Positions 21,101 through 32,629 of a DNA stretch of 64,000 bases are shown in pieces. The translations under genes and the position numbers were made by a program. The stretch is from Aporrectodea caliginosa. Lineage: Eukaryota; Annelida; Clitellata; Crassiclitellata; Lumbricidae. Location: positions 531,872 through 595,871 of the forward strand of contig JACEVL010000806.1 of NCBI GenBank assembly GCA_020284085.1, in the 5' to 3' direction. Every line of letters begins with the position of its first letter. The first letter of the stretch is position 1. The notes below the pieces were generated by a model. That model did no database searches. It saw only the letters and a program-made list of their open reading frames with translations, and was not told the DNA's origin.

Positions 21101-24100
21101 AAGTATCTACTTTATGCAGACAAAATTAATATACAGATTACCCATTTCACATAATAAGCAAGGCTCCGAATATATGTAAGAATACAGAGGCCAGTGAATC
21201 CCGTTTGTACGAACCGCATCTCCAATGAAATCGTGAAGCATTCGAATAACGGACGATCCTTTGCTGTAGGAGATTGTGTCAAATATCTCATCCACCTCAG
21301 ATGGATGACCGACTTCCACCTAGAAACAGAAAAGACTCCAGTGAAACCTTGAAACGTGGTTCAATTAATACAGTGGAAATGGTCAATATCACCAGGCAGA
21401 AACACTTTGAAATTACACTGAAACACTTTCAGTGAAACCGTGAAACGTGTTTCAATTGACAAAATGGAACTGGTCACTGTCACCCAACAGAAACACTCTT
21501 AAACTAGTCTCTGCAGGCCTTTATATAGCTCAAGAACTTTCACATAGCACCTTTCAGAACCATCATAAACGAAATAATAATCTCAGGGAATAACAGTAAA
21601 GCACAAGAAATTGCAAAAGGACATGGAAGAAATGCCATTGACATCAAATAACTTCGCAGAGGAAACATATGGGCAGCAATTTGGACAACACAGCAACATA
21701 ACACTAGCGTCTATTTGTCCAGTAATTAAACAAGTGTCCAATTACTCTGACCTCTTATGCTAATTAGTTACCACAACAGTAGACAATGAATGTCAAATGG
21801 CCGCATTCATTTAAGAAATCTTTGTAGACAGAGCTATGAACCTCGATTGGATGGCTGTTCTTGAGGGCGTCCAACTCCAGCGCACGAGACAAATCATTGG
21901 ATGCAAACTGCGTCCAAATGTCATAGTCAGGAAAGCAATAATCGACACAAAGATACTCGATCCAAGTTGCAAATCCCTCTTTCAGCCAAAGATTGGTCCA
22001 CCACTCCTACACAAACACACATGAAACACAACCACAATTTCATTTCAGTCTTCAACTGGCTACTTGTTCAGTCAAACAATGAGTTAGTCAGCCTCCCAGC
22101 CAACCAAGAGGCCAGTAAAAACAGCCTAACTAAACCATCTCAATCAACAGGAACTTAAAAGCAAAGCATCTGTAACAATTTCATATTACAGCACTATAAC
22201 ATGTTTCATAATCATCTGTAAAATAACTAAAAACTGACAAAACCTTCTGCATTCACTCTCACTCCATCCATCAGTGGGAACCAGTAGCCAAATGGTTAGA
22301 GTGCTCACCTTGTAATGCACAGTCAGGTTCAAACCTTCCCTAAGACAGTTACTGTGTAGGAACCTTGAGCAAGTCCTTCCCTCACTATTGCTCAGCACCA
22401 TCAATTGTAATTGAGCAAGTCCTTCCCTCACTATTGCTCAGCACCATCAATTGTAATTACGACAATTTATATAGCATCGTCGGTAGCAAGCTACGTCTGG
22501 GACGCTTTATAAACCTTGCTACGGTCAGTGCAAATGTTAATGTTTGGAGTTACATAACTCGATGCTTGGTTATTAGATAGTGGTGCTTAATAATGCACAA
22601 TGATATAAAAACAGTAAATAAGTCGCTCAATCTAAAATAACATTCAGAAGCCATTGCAAATTAACACAGCTACTGAATCAAATCTAAAGCGAAACGGAGA
22701 CTTGTGTATCACTTGTAGGCTTTGCTACTGTATTCAAACCATTCCACAAAAACCTATCTGTCAACGAGTACAGGCGCCTACAAAACGACACATGTTAGCA
22801 CAGGAACTGACCATTGTAACCAGATTTCCGAACCACATGTGAGCGATTTCATGACCGACAACGAGAGCAACCGTCTGCTTTGCTGAAGCCGAGGAGTGGG
22901 CTTCATCCACAAGAAGCGCAGTCTCACGATACGTTATCAGTCCCCAGTTCTCCATTGCACCTAACAAAGAGTCGGTTAAAAACACACAATAGAAAGAGAG
23001 AGAATATGTGCTACAGCCAATATAAGCTAATAAAGTGCAGCTTACAGCAATAACAGCTCTCAACCAGTTAGAACAAGAAGGTGAGCAGTCCCTTAAGCTA
23101 GCTCTCCCTGAGGCAGCCATGGGAATGAAGCGTTAGAGACTTCATTTTCTTAGCCTCAGCGTATGAAGGCGTGCTGGACTGTCAATCAAGAGGCCAGTCC
23201 TCTCCCTCGCCGTCTCTTCTTCCCACTGACAGTGTCCGGTCAGTGTACTCATTCTAGCTGAGTTGGCTAGGGGGTGCAGAAGGAGCAGAAATCTCAAACC
23301 AAAATTCTACCCTGGCAGTCTTTGACTGACCTCCCAGCACGCTATTAAACCACTGCACTATCGTGCTTCTCCAGTTAACATTTGATTAATTTTCATTCAC
23401 ATTTCTGTTTCTGTGTCTTCTTGGACTCCTTTCTTGGTTTTCGACTGGAGGACTCACCATGGAATTTGCTGACATACCTAGTAGCAACCATTGACTGATG
23501 CTTGAGCATTGATAGTCACGCTAGACTCGATTAGATAAGATTTGTCACATTTCTACTGCAGATCAATTGTAAAAGGCATGGTTAAGGAATGACATTATTT
23601 TACAAACAATAAAAAAATGTTCTCAAATTCAAGCAAAATTGAAGAACATTGAGCATAAATATTTCGGTATACAGTCTGTTCGTCTCAGATGATCCAAGTA
23701 ACTGTTTAATTAAAAACTGTAATTCTTTGTAGTCTGGTAAGTAGTTAGACTAACCTCCAGCAAAGTCAGCAATGGCAATGAGATCCATTTTGGGCAGAGG
23801 ATATCCAACACCAAAGTAGTTCTTGTAGAATGGCAATGTTTTAACGGCAACCTAACAGAAACAAGGCAAGAACATTGTCTTTTCTCAATGCGCCTACCGG
23901 TTAATTCTGAGTTCTTCAGTCCAACGTTTATATGTAAAATCTCAAAACAAATAAGTTCACCTGAACTGGACCCTTCTATAACCCATTCATCTATCTTCTG
24001 ACAAGACTCCACTTCTGTCGCACACCTTTTGTTAATATTATAGTCTCTCCTTTACACACATTTTGTTTCTCTCGTCCACTCTAATACCCTTCTATTTATA

Positions 24101-27100
24101 GCCTTACTCTACCTTAGCCACACCTTTGTTCCTTCCAGAATCTTTTCTCTCAAGTCCATTCACATAGTTTTTATGTATGTGACTCGGAGATACTCATTTA
24201 TGACAATTCCAAATAGTAGTGATTCATATCATCGTTGAAGGATATTAAATTTGGTCATTTGTGACGTTTGCCTTTCATTCCAGAAATCAATTCTTCATTT
24301 ATTTCAGAGGTAAAAGCCCTTCGTTTAGCTCTGTCGACATAGGAAACTTTCAACAAAATAAATCAATTTTTCTATATGTACATTCTTATTTTATTTAGGG
24401 CCAGCGATCCTGCATTTTAAGAATAAGAAATTTTCTGACAGAGAAAGAGCTCATGCATCAAAATATTATTTGCAACAAAACTTAATATGGAAAACTAAGT
24501 CTAAGCACCTTATCGGTCTGACTAAGGAACACAGAAAAGGACTTAATACAGAAGAAATATTCACGCACCTCAAGAGCGAATGTGCCCTGGTCCTTCTTCC
24601 CAACCGGAGTGTAGACACGGACAAGAACTCCATCGGTGTCCTTCTTCTCCACATAATCGTACTCTCCAACGACAAACGCCACAAGGTAAGTCGGCATCAC
24701 TGGCGTACGCTCGTATGTCAAAACCTTCCACTCTTTGTCGTTTTCCAGCTCTATTTCTTTCAACACCGGCTGAAACCAATCAAAAACACCATATGCATAT
24801 CCAATACGGCATTATTAGGATTGATTTTTATGCTATTATTATTACATTTAAACAGACATTTGTACAAAACACAAATTAAACAAGAATATTACAGACACAT
24901 GCAATAACTTTAAAAATACTCGTGCTGCAAACTAAGCAGTGACCTTAAATCATTCACGATCTAAACAATATAGTTTAGAACCTAAACAATATGTTTAGAA
25001 TGTAAACTATATTGTTTAAATCGTGAATGATTTAAGGTCACTGAGCACTTGGATTGGAGCATGATTCAAAACCAGTCCAGTTGATGTCAATGTGTCGGTC
25101 AGCAAAGAGTAATTTCATGAGAAGCACTTAGTTGTGAACCCTGCTTGAGGTATGGAGAGTAGAGAAGGTCAGCTCACCATGTTGGACAGTCCGACGCGAT
25201 TCTGAGGAACTACAAGAGTGATGTCAAACGTCGCTTTGATTGCTGGTTCATCCCAACATGGAAATGCACGACGTGCTTCAGTCGCCTAAACACAACCAAA
25301 ACAAAACAACTTTCATCGATTCATATAATCACCAATTCAGTACAATACAACTGTATTTGATATTACCTTGGAACCCTCTAAAGTTCAGAAGACCACAGAC
25401 GACCATACGACTGAATTTTGAGCAATTGTGTGTGAAGGACTTGAGTGGAAGGTTGAACTTGTATTACCCACATTACAAGCCAAGCACTCTATCCATTCGA
25501 CTTCTGTGCCCCACAATTGGTTACTGACTCAGTATTACTGAGGCATTAACAGACTAAATGCCTAAATAGTTCACTGGATGAAATGCAATATTCTACTTTC
25601 TAACTTCTACACAGTGGTTGTTACTGATTGCATGACTTCTACTAACTTCTAGAGCCATGTTCAAACAAGGTCCAAACCTATCCACACCTATCCATAAGCT
25701 GTTTCTGTCTACTATATATTCAAATCTGATCTGACTGATACTTGGAGACAAGATTACCTCAAATTGAGTGGATGCTCCAAATCGTTGTTCTCCTTTCGCA
25801 GTAAAATATTTGTTCCGATAGAATCCTTTCATTTTGTCATTCAGTATTCCACTGAATGTCAGTGACAGCGTCCCCTTCCCAACCTAAACACCAATTCAAA
25901 CAAGAACGAATTAATGAATAAACTAACGAATGAACTAATGAATGAATGAACAGTACGCTCTTGCATCTTGTTTATACAATTATTAGGTTCCCATATCTCC
26001 ATCGTGAAGCTTTCTTCATCTCACTTTAATCCATCACCCACACACAAATCTCATCAGTCCGCAGTTAGAAGTAGCACAAGAAAAAAACTGCAGAAAATTA
26101 TTGAAAACTACAATAAACTCAGCAACCTGACCTTCAACTCCTCAGGCAATGCCAGGGTGACAGTTTCGTCCTCCTCTGCATATGTAACCTCGATTCCATC
26201 TTCAAATTCTGAAAGTCATGTTTGTTGACAACAAGTAAACATCAAACAAAAGCTACCATCAAATAAAACAGACTGTACTCTGATAACTAAACTGTGACAC
26301 AGCCTGAGCCCATAGGGATAACATTCTCTCACCACTAACACTGGTCAACCCTTTATCAGCCAAATTTAAAGTCTGCATGAACAACAATGGTGTCCATTGG
26401 CTTGGATTGCAAGCCTAACTTTTCCAATGGACTAGGATTTTGGATCGCAATTTCACTCGAAGCAACCACTGACTAATGCCTTGGGATAACGGCACTATCA
26501 AAGTCATTAGAAACGATAAGGTTACAACATTGGGCAGACAGACTCAAATAACAAACCTCAAAATCTATTCCGATATTGTGTTAGAGAAAACTGATTTAGA
26601 TTTTATGGTAAAGCTGTTTTTCTACATATCTCCTCAGGCTTGAATTAATCCCTCCCAGCAGAAGGGTCAGCCACACAGATCCTTCTTCGTCACTTGTTTC
26701 TGTCACCAGAAGATACTTGCGACAGAAACATCTGCCACTTAGACTTACACAAGTATGCCATCCCACTTCCCATCTCTATCGCCGAGTATCCCTGGTATAC
26801 TTCCTATAACTAACCATCTCCTTCCTTGTGTGAGAATAATTCGCAACTGCTAAAAATTTCTAAAGATTATTTATTTCTGTCTAAATTTTGTTTCTCATTA
26901 CTTTGTTCTTCTCCTCTGTACTTGACATTCGCCAGCTTGATTTCCAGGCAGTTGAGAACAATCACTTTCGTTGGCTTGCATACCTGTTAATACAATCATC
27001 ATCCATTGCTAAGTCAAACAGACACAGAACATCATCTTTAGTTTTCTTCTATTAATCTACTTATCTACGACTCTCTACTTGCCAAATGTCACTTTACATG

Positions 27101-27703
27101 ACATTACAAAAATCGCTGCCCTAACAGCATTACAAATGAAGTTTACAGTTATCTACATCTTTCGTAATTAAGTCATTGTCAACAATGCAAACTGTGAAAA
27201 TCCCAGAATTAAATCTCTAGATTTTTGAAAGTTCTGGCTTTCAGAAGTAACTGGGTGCAGTACTTAGTTCGCTCCTGTATCAGGAACCATTGTTACAGCA
27301 GTGGTTCTAACGCAGAATACGCAGTCTTGTGAACCACTTTAAACCCTTGTTATGTTGTTATGACTCATCAGTCTCATCAGAAAATTTTCCATCCCACAAC
27401 CAGATTACCACTGGCAAGGCTACATTTACATTTACCTACTGCTCTTAAATAAATAATTTAAAACAATAATTTAATAGAAGTAATAGCACTTAGTAGAAAA
27501 ATTCGGGAAGTGTTCGGTACATGGGCCCTGGCTTGTGATCACCGCCCCCGCTTCCATCTAGAAATCCGCCTCCTCCTTACTTGGACTGCAATGTGTTCGA
27601 TGCCGTCAAAAGTCAGTCGTTCGAGGTCTGGCTTCAGACGAATCGCGTAGTTGGATGGAACCACCGCTTTCGGCAGACGCTCAAACTTCTTTTTCTCCGC
27701 CAT
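15152..27703 (-). CDS. NPEPPS: Puromycin-sensitive aminopeptidase (M1 family), 21 exons
   Basis: Exons in transcript order: 27581-27703, 26902-26983, 26132-26208, 25758-25883, 25178-25285, 24569-24769, 23755-23851, 22812-22960, 21842-22006, 21215-21319, 20800-20955, 20390-20468, 19838-19974, 19289-19423, 18726-18945, 18449-18591, 18142-18198, 17126-17233, 16496-16648, 16035-16082, 15152-15286. All phases agree; the product is 867 aa. This cytosolic zinc exopeptidase removes N-terminal residues from peptides. Landmarks: N-terminal [21 protein letters not shown] at 272-276, HEIAH at 308-312 with Glu331 as third zinc ligand (HEXXH-18-E), catalytic Glu309 and Tyr394 (SYSKG). This spacing equals that of human PSA without its 44-residue extension. 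The ERAP1_C-like half (about 500-860) is complete. I chose Met at 27703 because it aligns with the MPEK start of the human short form; an in-frame ATG at 27730 is nine codons upstream. Nine of 20 donors have a pyrimidine at +3. Confidence 0.97.
15430..15790 (+). mobile_element. LINE 3' end, family L (copy 2, internally duplicated)
   Basis: It carries GGAACTCTCTCC (WNSLP-like codons), AGCAGACTGATCTAGATATT, and CAGTTGAAGCCTTGTGCGTA followed by CACCAGCGCAATGAAGTTAC. The block around 15535-15600 is repeated at 15627-15690 (ATTCCTAATGTAACAC versus ATTCCTAAAGTAACAC), so the copy contains a partial internal duplication. It lies between the aminopeptidase stop codon exon and the next exon, i.e. in its last introns. 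Confidence 0.7.
17268..17345 (+). repeat. Dispersed retroposon tail 'TATTCTTTATTA' (copy 2)
   Basis: AAGTAAGTATATTCTTTATT is followed by AACCAATTAC and GGTGTACAGACATCCAATAA. It closely matches the reverse complement of 42835-42925. It lies in aminopeptidase intron 17. The rest of 17346-18141 shows no recognisable element. Confidence 0.7.
20125..20300 (+). mobile_element. Truncated hAT MITE related to 12695-12953
   Basis: It starts CAGAGATGGGTAAC, like the terminal inverted repeat at 12695. It shares GATTAGCTACAAGATTTTGC and the CTAATCGATTAG words. No right terminal repeat or target duplication was found, so the right side is lost. A family-L LINE tail (GACACCGGCGCAATAGAAGT) follows directly. 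It is in an aminopeptidase intron. Confidence 0.7.
21340..21500. repeat. Diverged tandem duplication, about 90-bp unit
   Basis: Two adjacent copies share CAGTGAAACC-TGAAACGTG-TTCAATT, then TGGAA-TGGTCA and CAGAAACACT. It lies in aminopeptidase intron 9. Confidence 0.7.
22275..22460 (+). mobile_element. tRNA-derived SINE, family S (copy 1)
   Basis: A tRNA-like head has a pol III A box (TAGCCAAATGG, 22285-22295) and a B box (GGTTCAAACC, 22326-22335) at normal spacing. It is followed by the family body CCTTGAGCAAGTCCTT ... TTGCTCAGCACCATC. The body is tandemly duplicated with a 46-bp period (22365 and 22411). Related copies are at 25330-25510 (-), 34164-34475 (both strands) and 61960-62140 (+). 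It is antisense inside aminopeptidase intron 8. Confidence 0.85.
23160..23375 (-). mobile_element. Possible second tRNA-like SINE type
   Basis: Read on the minus strand from 23375 it begins GATAGTGCAGTGGTTTAA, which contains an A-box-like TAGTGCAGTGG. About 55 bp on is GGTTTGAGATTTC, a poor B box. The body differs from family S. The call rests on these two boxes only. It lies in aminopeptidase intron 7. Confidence 0.45.
24937..25043. repeat. 107-bp foldback (hairpin MITE-like)
   Basis: The left arm CAGTGACCTTAAATCATTCA CGATCTAAAC... is the reverse complement of the right arm ending ...GAATGATTTAAGGTCACTG. The arms are about 41 bp with one or two mismatches, and the loop is about 25 bp. No clear target duplication was seen. 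It is in aminopeptidase intron 5. Confidence 0.85.
25330..25510 (-). mobile_element. tRNA-derived SINE, family S (copy 2)
   Basis: On the minus strand it starts GTCGAATGGATAGAGTGCTT (A-box region), passes CAAGTTCAACCTTCC (B-box region), the body CTCAAGTCCTTCACACACAA, and ends with AATATCAAATACAGTTGTAT, the tail also seen at 34164-34475. It is in sense with the aminopeptidase, in intron 4. Confidence 0.75.
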
Positions 27704-28000
27704 TTCTTCTTCGAAACACAATCTTCGCAATCAGAAAACAACAACGAATCAACCGCCGAACAGCCAGGAAACTGAAACCATCGACGTATATTGGGTGGAT
27801 ACAGCGTAAGAGATTCAAACTGAAGCCTAGCCTTTTGACAAGCATGACGTTGAATCATCGACGTTTATTGGATGCGCTATTTATATGAGGTAGTTGATTG
27901 GATGGACGCAGAACCTATTTATGTTAATGAGCGCTGTCTGACGTCATGTTTGGCAGAAAGTTCAGTAGGCGGAAGCTTCACTTTACAGCACAACTTTAGC
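27704..28000 (-). promoter_or_regulatory. Aminopeptidase promoter region with CRE
   Basis: A perfect palindromic cAMP-response element TGACGTCA lies at 27939-27946, about 235 bp upstream of the start codon. An inverted CCAAT box (GATTGG) is near 27898. No clear TATA box is seen. Two similar ATCGACGTWTATTGG segments occur near 27780 and 27857. The transcription start is not determinable. Confidence 0.5.
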
Positions 28001-29754
28001 TGTGCAATGCTGTGTCCACAAAATATACATCGATGACTGCAACCAACGAAAACTAGCAAAGATTGCGGGAGGAAGGGCTTCTCTGGTCCGTGGTCTGTTA
28101 ATCTCGACCGTAGCTATCAACACTCTGCTTATGAATATTCATACATTTCTCAGCCAATTACAATTGTGCACTCTAAATATGAACATTCACAAGGGAACGT
28201 GTATCTCTACCAACGAGGCAAAAGGAGTTTCGTAAATTTGTGATGGCAACCATCTCCTGTTGGGGTAGAGTCGTAGACGTAAGTCACGTAACAGCTCTGA
28301 TACGCAGGAGTTAAACAATCGCCTTACTACGCCAGAGAATAATAATTAATAAAAGGCTACTCAATGGTGATAGCTGTAGGCCTACATATTTTTTCTTATC
28401 GAAGGCGACGGCCTTTGATTCCATAATTAAGATGTCGTTAAACTAGCTGTAGGCCTACGTTGGAGCTTATAACCTTCATAAAGTTAAAATCTTCAAATTT
28501 TTACTGTAGGCTACAAATGGCCAAAGTCTAGTAGGCCTAATCGCATGTCTCCACGAACGATTTAATTTGTTAGCTGACCCAGTGGCGTTCATGGTTTGGG
28601 TTCTTGACGTCCAAACTGCTCTAACACCAAGATCACGACTCTCAAATTTCGTCGAGATCTGATTTTAGGTCACCGTGCCCTCCGATAGGTGATTCTTGAT
28701 TGTGCTGTGCCTCACGCTACAAAGATTAGGCCTACTTACTTACTAATTGTTGGGGAACAGACTGATTTCAATTTTCAAGTAGGCTAGTCCTTCTCGATTC
28801 CTCGTCTAGCTGGCTTCATTTCGACATTCGATAGCCCTTAGTAGGCTACCCCTTACGGTGGGTCGTACAATAATAATTAGGCCTACAGAAAGTCTACTCA
28901 ATGCCAAATGTGACTATTTCTAAGATCGAGGGCATCCTGAATCTGAACTCGTCACAGGAACCAACAGGCGATGACGTTAGGTTTACTAAATTCTCTGTCA
29001 GCGTGCAAATTTCTCTGTAGAAACGCAAATGACAGACCGGTAGGCCTACTGATCACTGATCGTCTTTAATCCGAAATCAATTTAAGTTTCTGATCTTGAT
29101 AGCCATAGCCCATAGGCTAGGCCTATCTATAGAATCAACGGTGAAACTGAGCTTCAGGAACACAATATCATGCTCTTGAGTTCAACACTGTGCAGTCTGT
29201 ATCATATGCCTATAGTGAAGGATATAGCCTAATCCAAAAATTACCATCGATGGCTATATCATAATTTAACTATGGCTATCGATGGTCATAATCACAATTT
29301 AACTCTGGTTCTATTGACGGCTAGGCCTATATTATAAGCTTTATCAGCAAATGAACTAACTACAAATTTCGGCCCCACCTCAAATTACTCAAACGGACCC
29401 TCGATCTGAAGCTCCTTTATGCTCTTTCTTTCGGATTCGCTTCCTCCACCCGACCACCCCCACCCAAATTTCCCCAGTTGCGTGTCTGCTGCTGGGCCAT
29501 AATTAGGTTAATGAGTAGGCCCTATAGCCTACTAGGATGAACGCCTCTGTCTGTTTGAAGAGAAGGCTGAGACTAGTTTCATATTATAGACTGTAGAGTT
29601 CCTCTGTTACACAGAAGGCATAGGCCGCATAGCCTAACCATATATATGGAATGAATTAATGTTAGTAACATTAATTAAATTGTTACGAGCCACAGTCAAG
29701 ACAGCTTAGAGCCTTAGACCACAGCTTAGGCATATAGCCTATATGCTACTGTGG

Positions 29755-29757
<3 letters not shown>
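28001..29757. other. Gene-free stretch rich in TAGGCCTA
   Basis: No coding exon was recognised. The words TAGGCCTA and GTAGGCCTAC recur many times (as they do in 5.9-8.3 kb), in contrast to 30-64 kb where they are rare. It contains repeat 'a' copy 2 (28985-29040) and degenerate ATGGCTATCGATGG repeats (29215-29330) shared with 6690-6790. Confidence 0.6.
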
Positions 29758-29798
<41 letters not shown>

Positions 29799-30010
29799 TT
29801 TATTTATTATATTTATATGCATTTATTTATTTATTATACATAATTATTTATACTCATATATTTTATTTATTAGGCTACATTTACTAGACGTTTGCCCGTC
29901 CTAAGACGGCTGAAATGACCTTCATAGGCGTACGTATACGATAGGAGCGCAACCTCTTGAAATGAGTATAGTCCCTCCCCTCTCATTTGCGCTCCCCTCC
30001 CCTCCCCGTA
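29758..30010 (+). repeat. (TA)n and (TTTAT)n microsatellites plus repeat 'b' (copy 2)
   Basis: (TA)n at 29758-29796 is followed by A/T-rich TTTAT repeats, then the box CTAGACGTTTGCCCGTCCTA AGACGG at 29884-29909, about 90 bp of other sequence, and CTCCCCTCCCCTCCCC. The order matches 3945-4636. 30011-30300 shows nothing recognisable. Confidence 0.75.
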
Positions 30011-30315
30011 TAGGGCCTAATAATAATAGGGCAGGGAGTTCTTATCAGAACTAGGTCGGCGTTTGATCATTGTTTCGGGGGACCCGCAGGAGACAGCACG
30101 CTTGTTTCAGCGTCTTTCGGTTTAATGCTGTTGCATTTCGAGGCACTTTTACGCAATTGACAGGGATTGACCGGTGAGGATGACCGTTAACTCCAGAACG
30201 AAAACGCGCTTCAGATAGTTTCTTAGAGCCTGAGGGATTATTTCTACTTCGGGCGAAAAAATAATAACAACAACAACAAAACAACAACAACATTATAAGC
30301 ACACAACAACTCCCA

Positions 30316-30352
30316 CTCAACACACACACACACACACACACAACACACACAC

Positions 30353-30420
<68 letters not shown>
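30316..30420. repeat. (CA)n microsatellite
   Basis: A nearly pure ACACAC run with two short interruptions (near 30342 and 30355). Cys/Val open frames on the minus strand are repeat artefacts. Confidence 0.95.
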
Positions 30421-30424
<4 letters not shown>

Positions 30425-30517
30425 CACATACGTTTGCTGCAATTACACATGTAAGCTTATTATAAACGCATGCACATGTGAATATCTATACACGTGCAGG
30501 CATGACTGTATGTTTAC

Positions 30518-30652
30518 ATATATATATATATAAAAATATATATAATGCATGGTATATATAATGCATAATATATACCTATATATATATAATGCATGGTTTA
30601 TATATATATAATGCATATATATATATATATATACATATATATAATGCATGGT
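30518..30652. repeat. TATA/ATGCAT-rich microsatellite
   Basis: Alternating TA runs are broken by recurring TAATGCATGGT words (near 30544, 30590 and 30645). 30653-32288 contains no exon I can support; it has small ATGATG and ATGGGC-type repeats near 31640-31790. Confidence 0.85.
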
Positions 30653-32288
30653 GGCCTTGGTTTGCCACAAGGGACTGTTACTGGTGGCGAAGCGTGCGCA
30701 GTTGCAGCAGCACCAGCTGCAGCGCGAAGAGTTCGCCATTTCCTGAGAACTAGAAGTGATGCGTAATGAAAACTACGGTGGCCTTTAGGGGCACACACCG
30801 ACCGCCAAGGTATTAACATCGTAGCTGTAAACCAGTCGGATATACTACGCAAGGTTCTTTCATTAGTAAAGTTAATCGGAAACGTAATAAAGTTGCTAGT
30901 GTCAGCTCCAAAATATCCTCGATTTGTACGTGTGCTACTGTGCTTGCATAGATTCTATGGTTATTTGTATAGCTCATTTTAAAGCAATGTTGTCGTTTCA
31001 AAAGCACTGAAGAGTACCTGGCCAGAGGGTGTGGCTTCAGTTATGACCCTAGCAGGATAGGCAAGCCCCATAATGAACAATCTAGAGTCGGAACCTCCTT
31101 TGCAAATAATATATTTGTAATAATCCCGTAGCTACACCACTAAACTTGACACTGACGTGTTGACTTACAAATAATTATCTTTACTGATGATCGTGATTAA
31201 TGATTAATTTAGTGCGGAGAATTTTAGAGGTTAACATTACATTAGAATTACGATCCGTTATGATGCACCGTAGGTTATCATTGGTTCTGCACCGCAGCCG
31301 GGGGAACTGAAGGGCATAGCATCTCAGCCTTGTTTCCCTGATATTTTTAGCTGGCTTGGGCGGACGCAGCCTCCGTTGTTTGGGATAGCATTGGATGGAT
31401 GCAGAGATGTCCTCAATCCGGATCTCGCACGAGGCCGCGGATAACCGGATGCACGGATGGATGTTTGGATTCGGATTGCCCCGCTTTCTGCTGGAAAACA
31501 AGACATTGAAACTACGCTGGACAGCGTTTGAATCGCCGAGAATTTCCTGGTACTTGCGATTTTGTGACGACGTTAGCGGTACTGTGCTCGAATGTTTGAT
31601 TCTAAAGCATTGGCTTCAGTCGTTCTATGATTATGTTGGCAATGATGATGATGATGGTTGATGATGTTGGCAATAGTGATGATGGTGTGATAAATTTATA
31701 TCCATATGCCAACATGTCCATGGGCATTAGATGGACCCGTATGGGCTCTAGATGGGTTGTTCCACATGGGCTCCATATGGGCATGCTCTCAGGGACGGCA
31801 CTATATAACATGTGCTTTTCATAATATTGTAAATGCGTCATTAATAAAATTAAGTTAGGGCATAAAAATTATTTTGTATTATTGTGTAGCTTGTTTACCA
31901 CTTCATTAACAGCAACCCCTATATTTCGTCTCGTTAATGTTAGCCTAACCCCAGCTGCAACTATATTAAAGAAGACCTTTTGCTAATATACTCTAGACTC
32001 TATCTGTATCTATTCGCTTGGGCTATTAATCTGTCTGTATTTCTATTTAGCTGTCTGGTTATCTATCTACATGTAGTCTCTATCAGTCTGTATCAGTTTA
32101 CCTCTTCTGGCTTACTGCTTGTATGGCTGGCTGTTTTTTGTGTATGTATACTGTATATCTACCTATGTATATCTTTATGTATGTGTAGGGTAATTTCCTT
32201 GTTCTGGTAGTGTGCTGATTATAGAAAAGGCCAAGAACTCTGAGCTATTTTTATTCAGATGCTTGTGGTTGAGATGTTACCATCAAAA

Positions 32289-32394
32289 AGTGTTGTAAAT
32301 CTGCTTATTGTTTCACATAACAAAATCCAGATAACAGTGATATCACTGTTATCTGGATTTTGTTATGTGAAACAATAAGCAGATTTATAACACT
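32289..32394. repeat. 106-bp near-perfect palindrome without spacer
   Basis: The two 53-bp arms meet at GATATC (32339-32344) and differ at one base pair (GTAAAT versus TATAAA context near each outer end). Symmetry stops exactly at 32289 and 32394. It lies about 235 bp upstream of the ornithine carrier start codon. It may be a foldback MITE whose interior has been lost, or a palindrome that arose in place. Confidence 0.95.
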
Positions 32395-32629
32395 AGGCCT
32401 ATAAATAAGAAGAAAGTAAAGGTGGCATGGCATCTCAAATGGACAAATAGGAACAAGCAGTATTTAACTGGTCTGTTTTTTACCAGAAATTTAAGTTCTT
32501 TTCAAATATTGAAGGAAACAGTAAATATTCATACATACTTCTATTATTAATATAGCAATGCATTTTGTGTTGTAGGTTGTTAGTTTGTCTAGAAGCACGT
32601 TTCCATAGCAGAAGGTTTCCATAGTGACA

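Noticed and set aside
22275..22345. Functional tRNA gene
   Set aside because: A and B boxes are present, but the stems do not form a full cloverleaf that I can draw and the sequence continues into a repeated SINE body; the same applies to 59005-59060.
27704..27730. Start of the aminopeptidase at the upstream in-frame ATG (27730)
   Set aside because: The extra nine residues have no counterpart, whereas Met at 27703 aligns with the known MPEK-type start; not fully excluded.
30051..30450. Cys/Val-rich minus frames
   Set aside because: Caused by (CA)n; no domain or start context.
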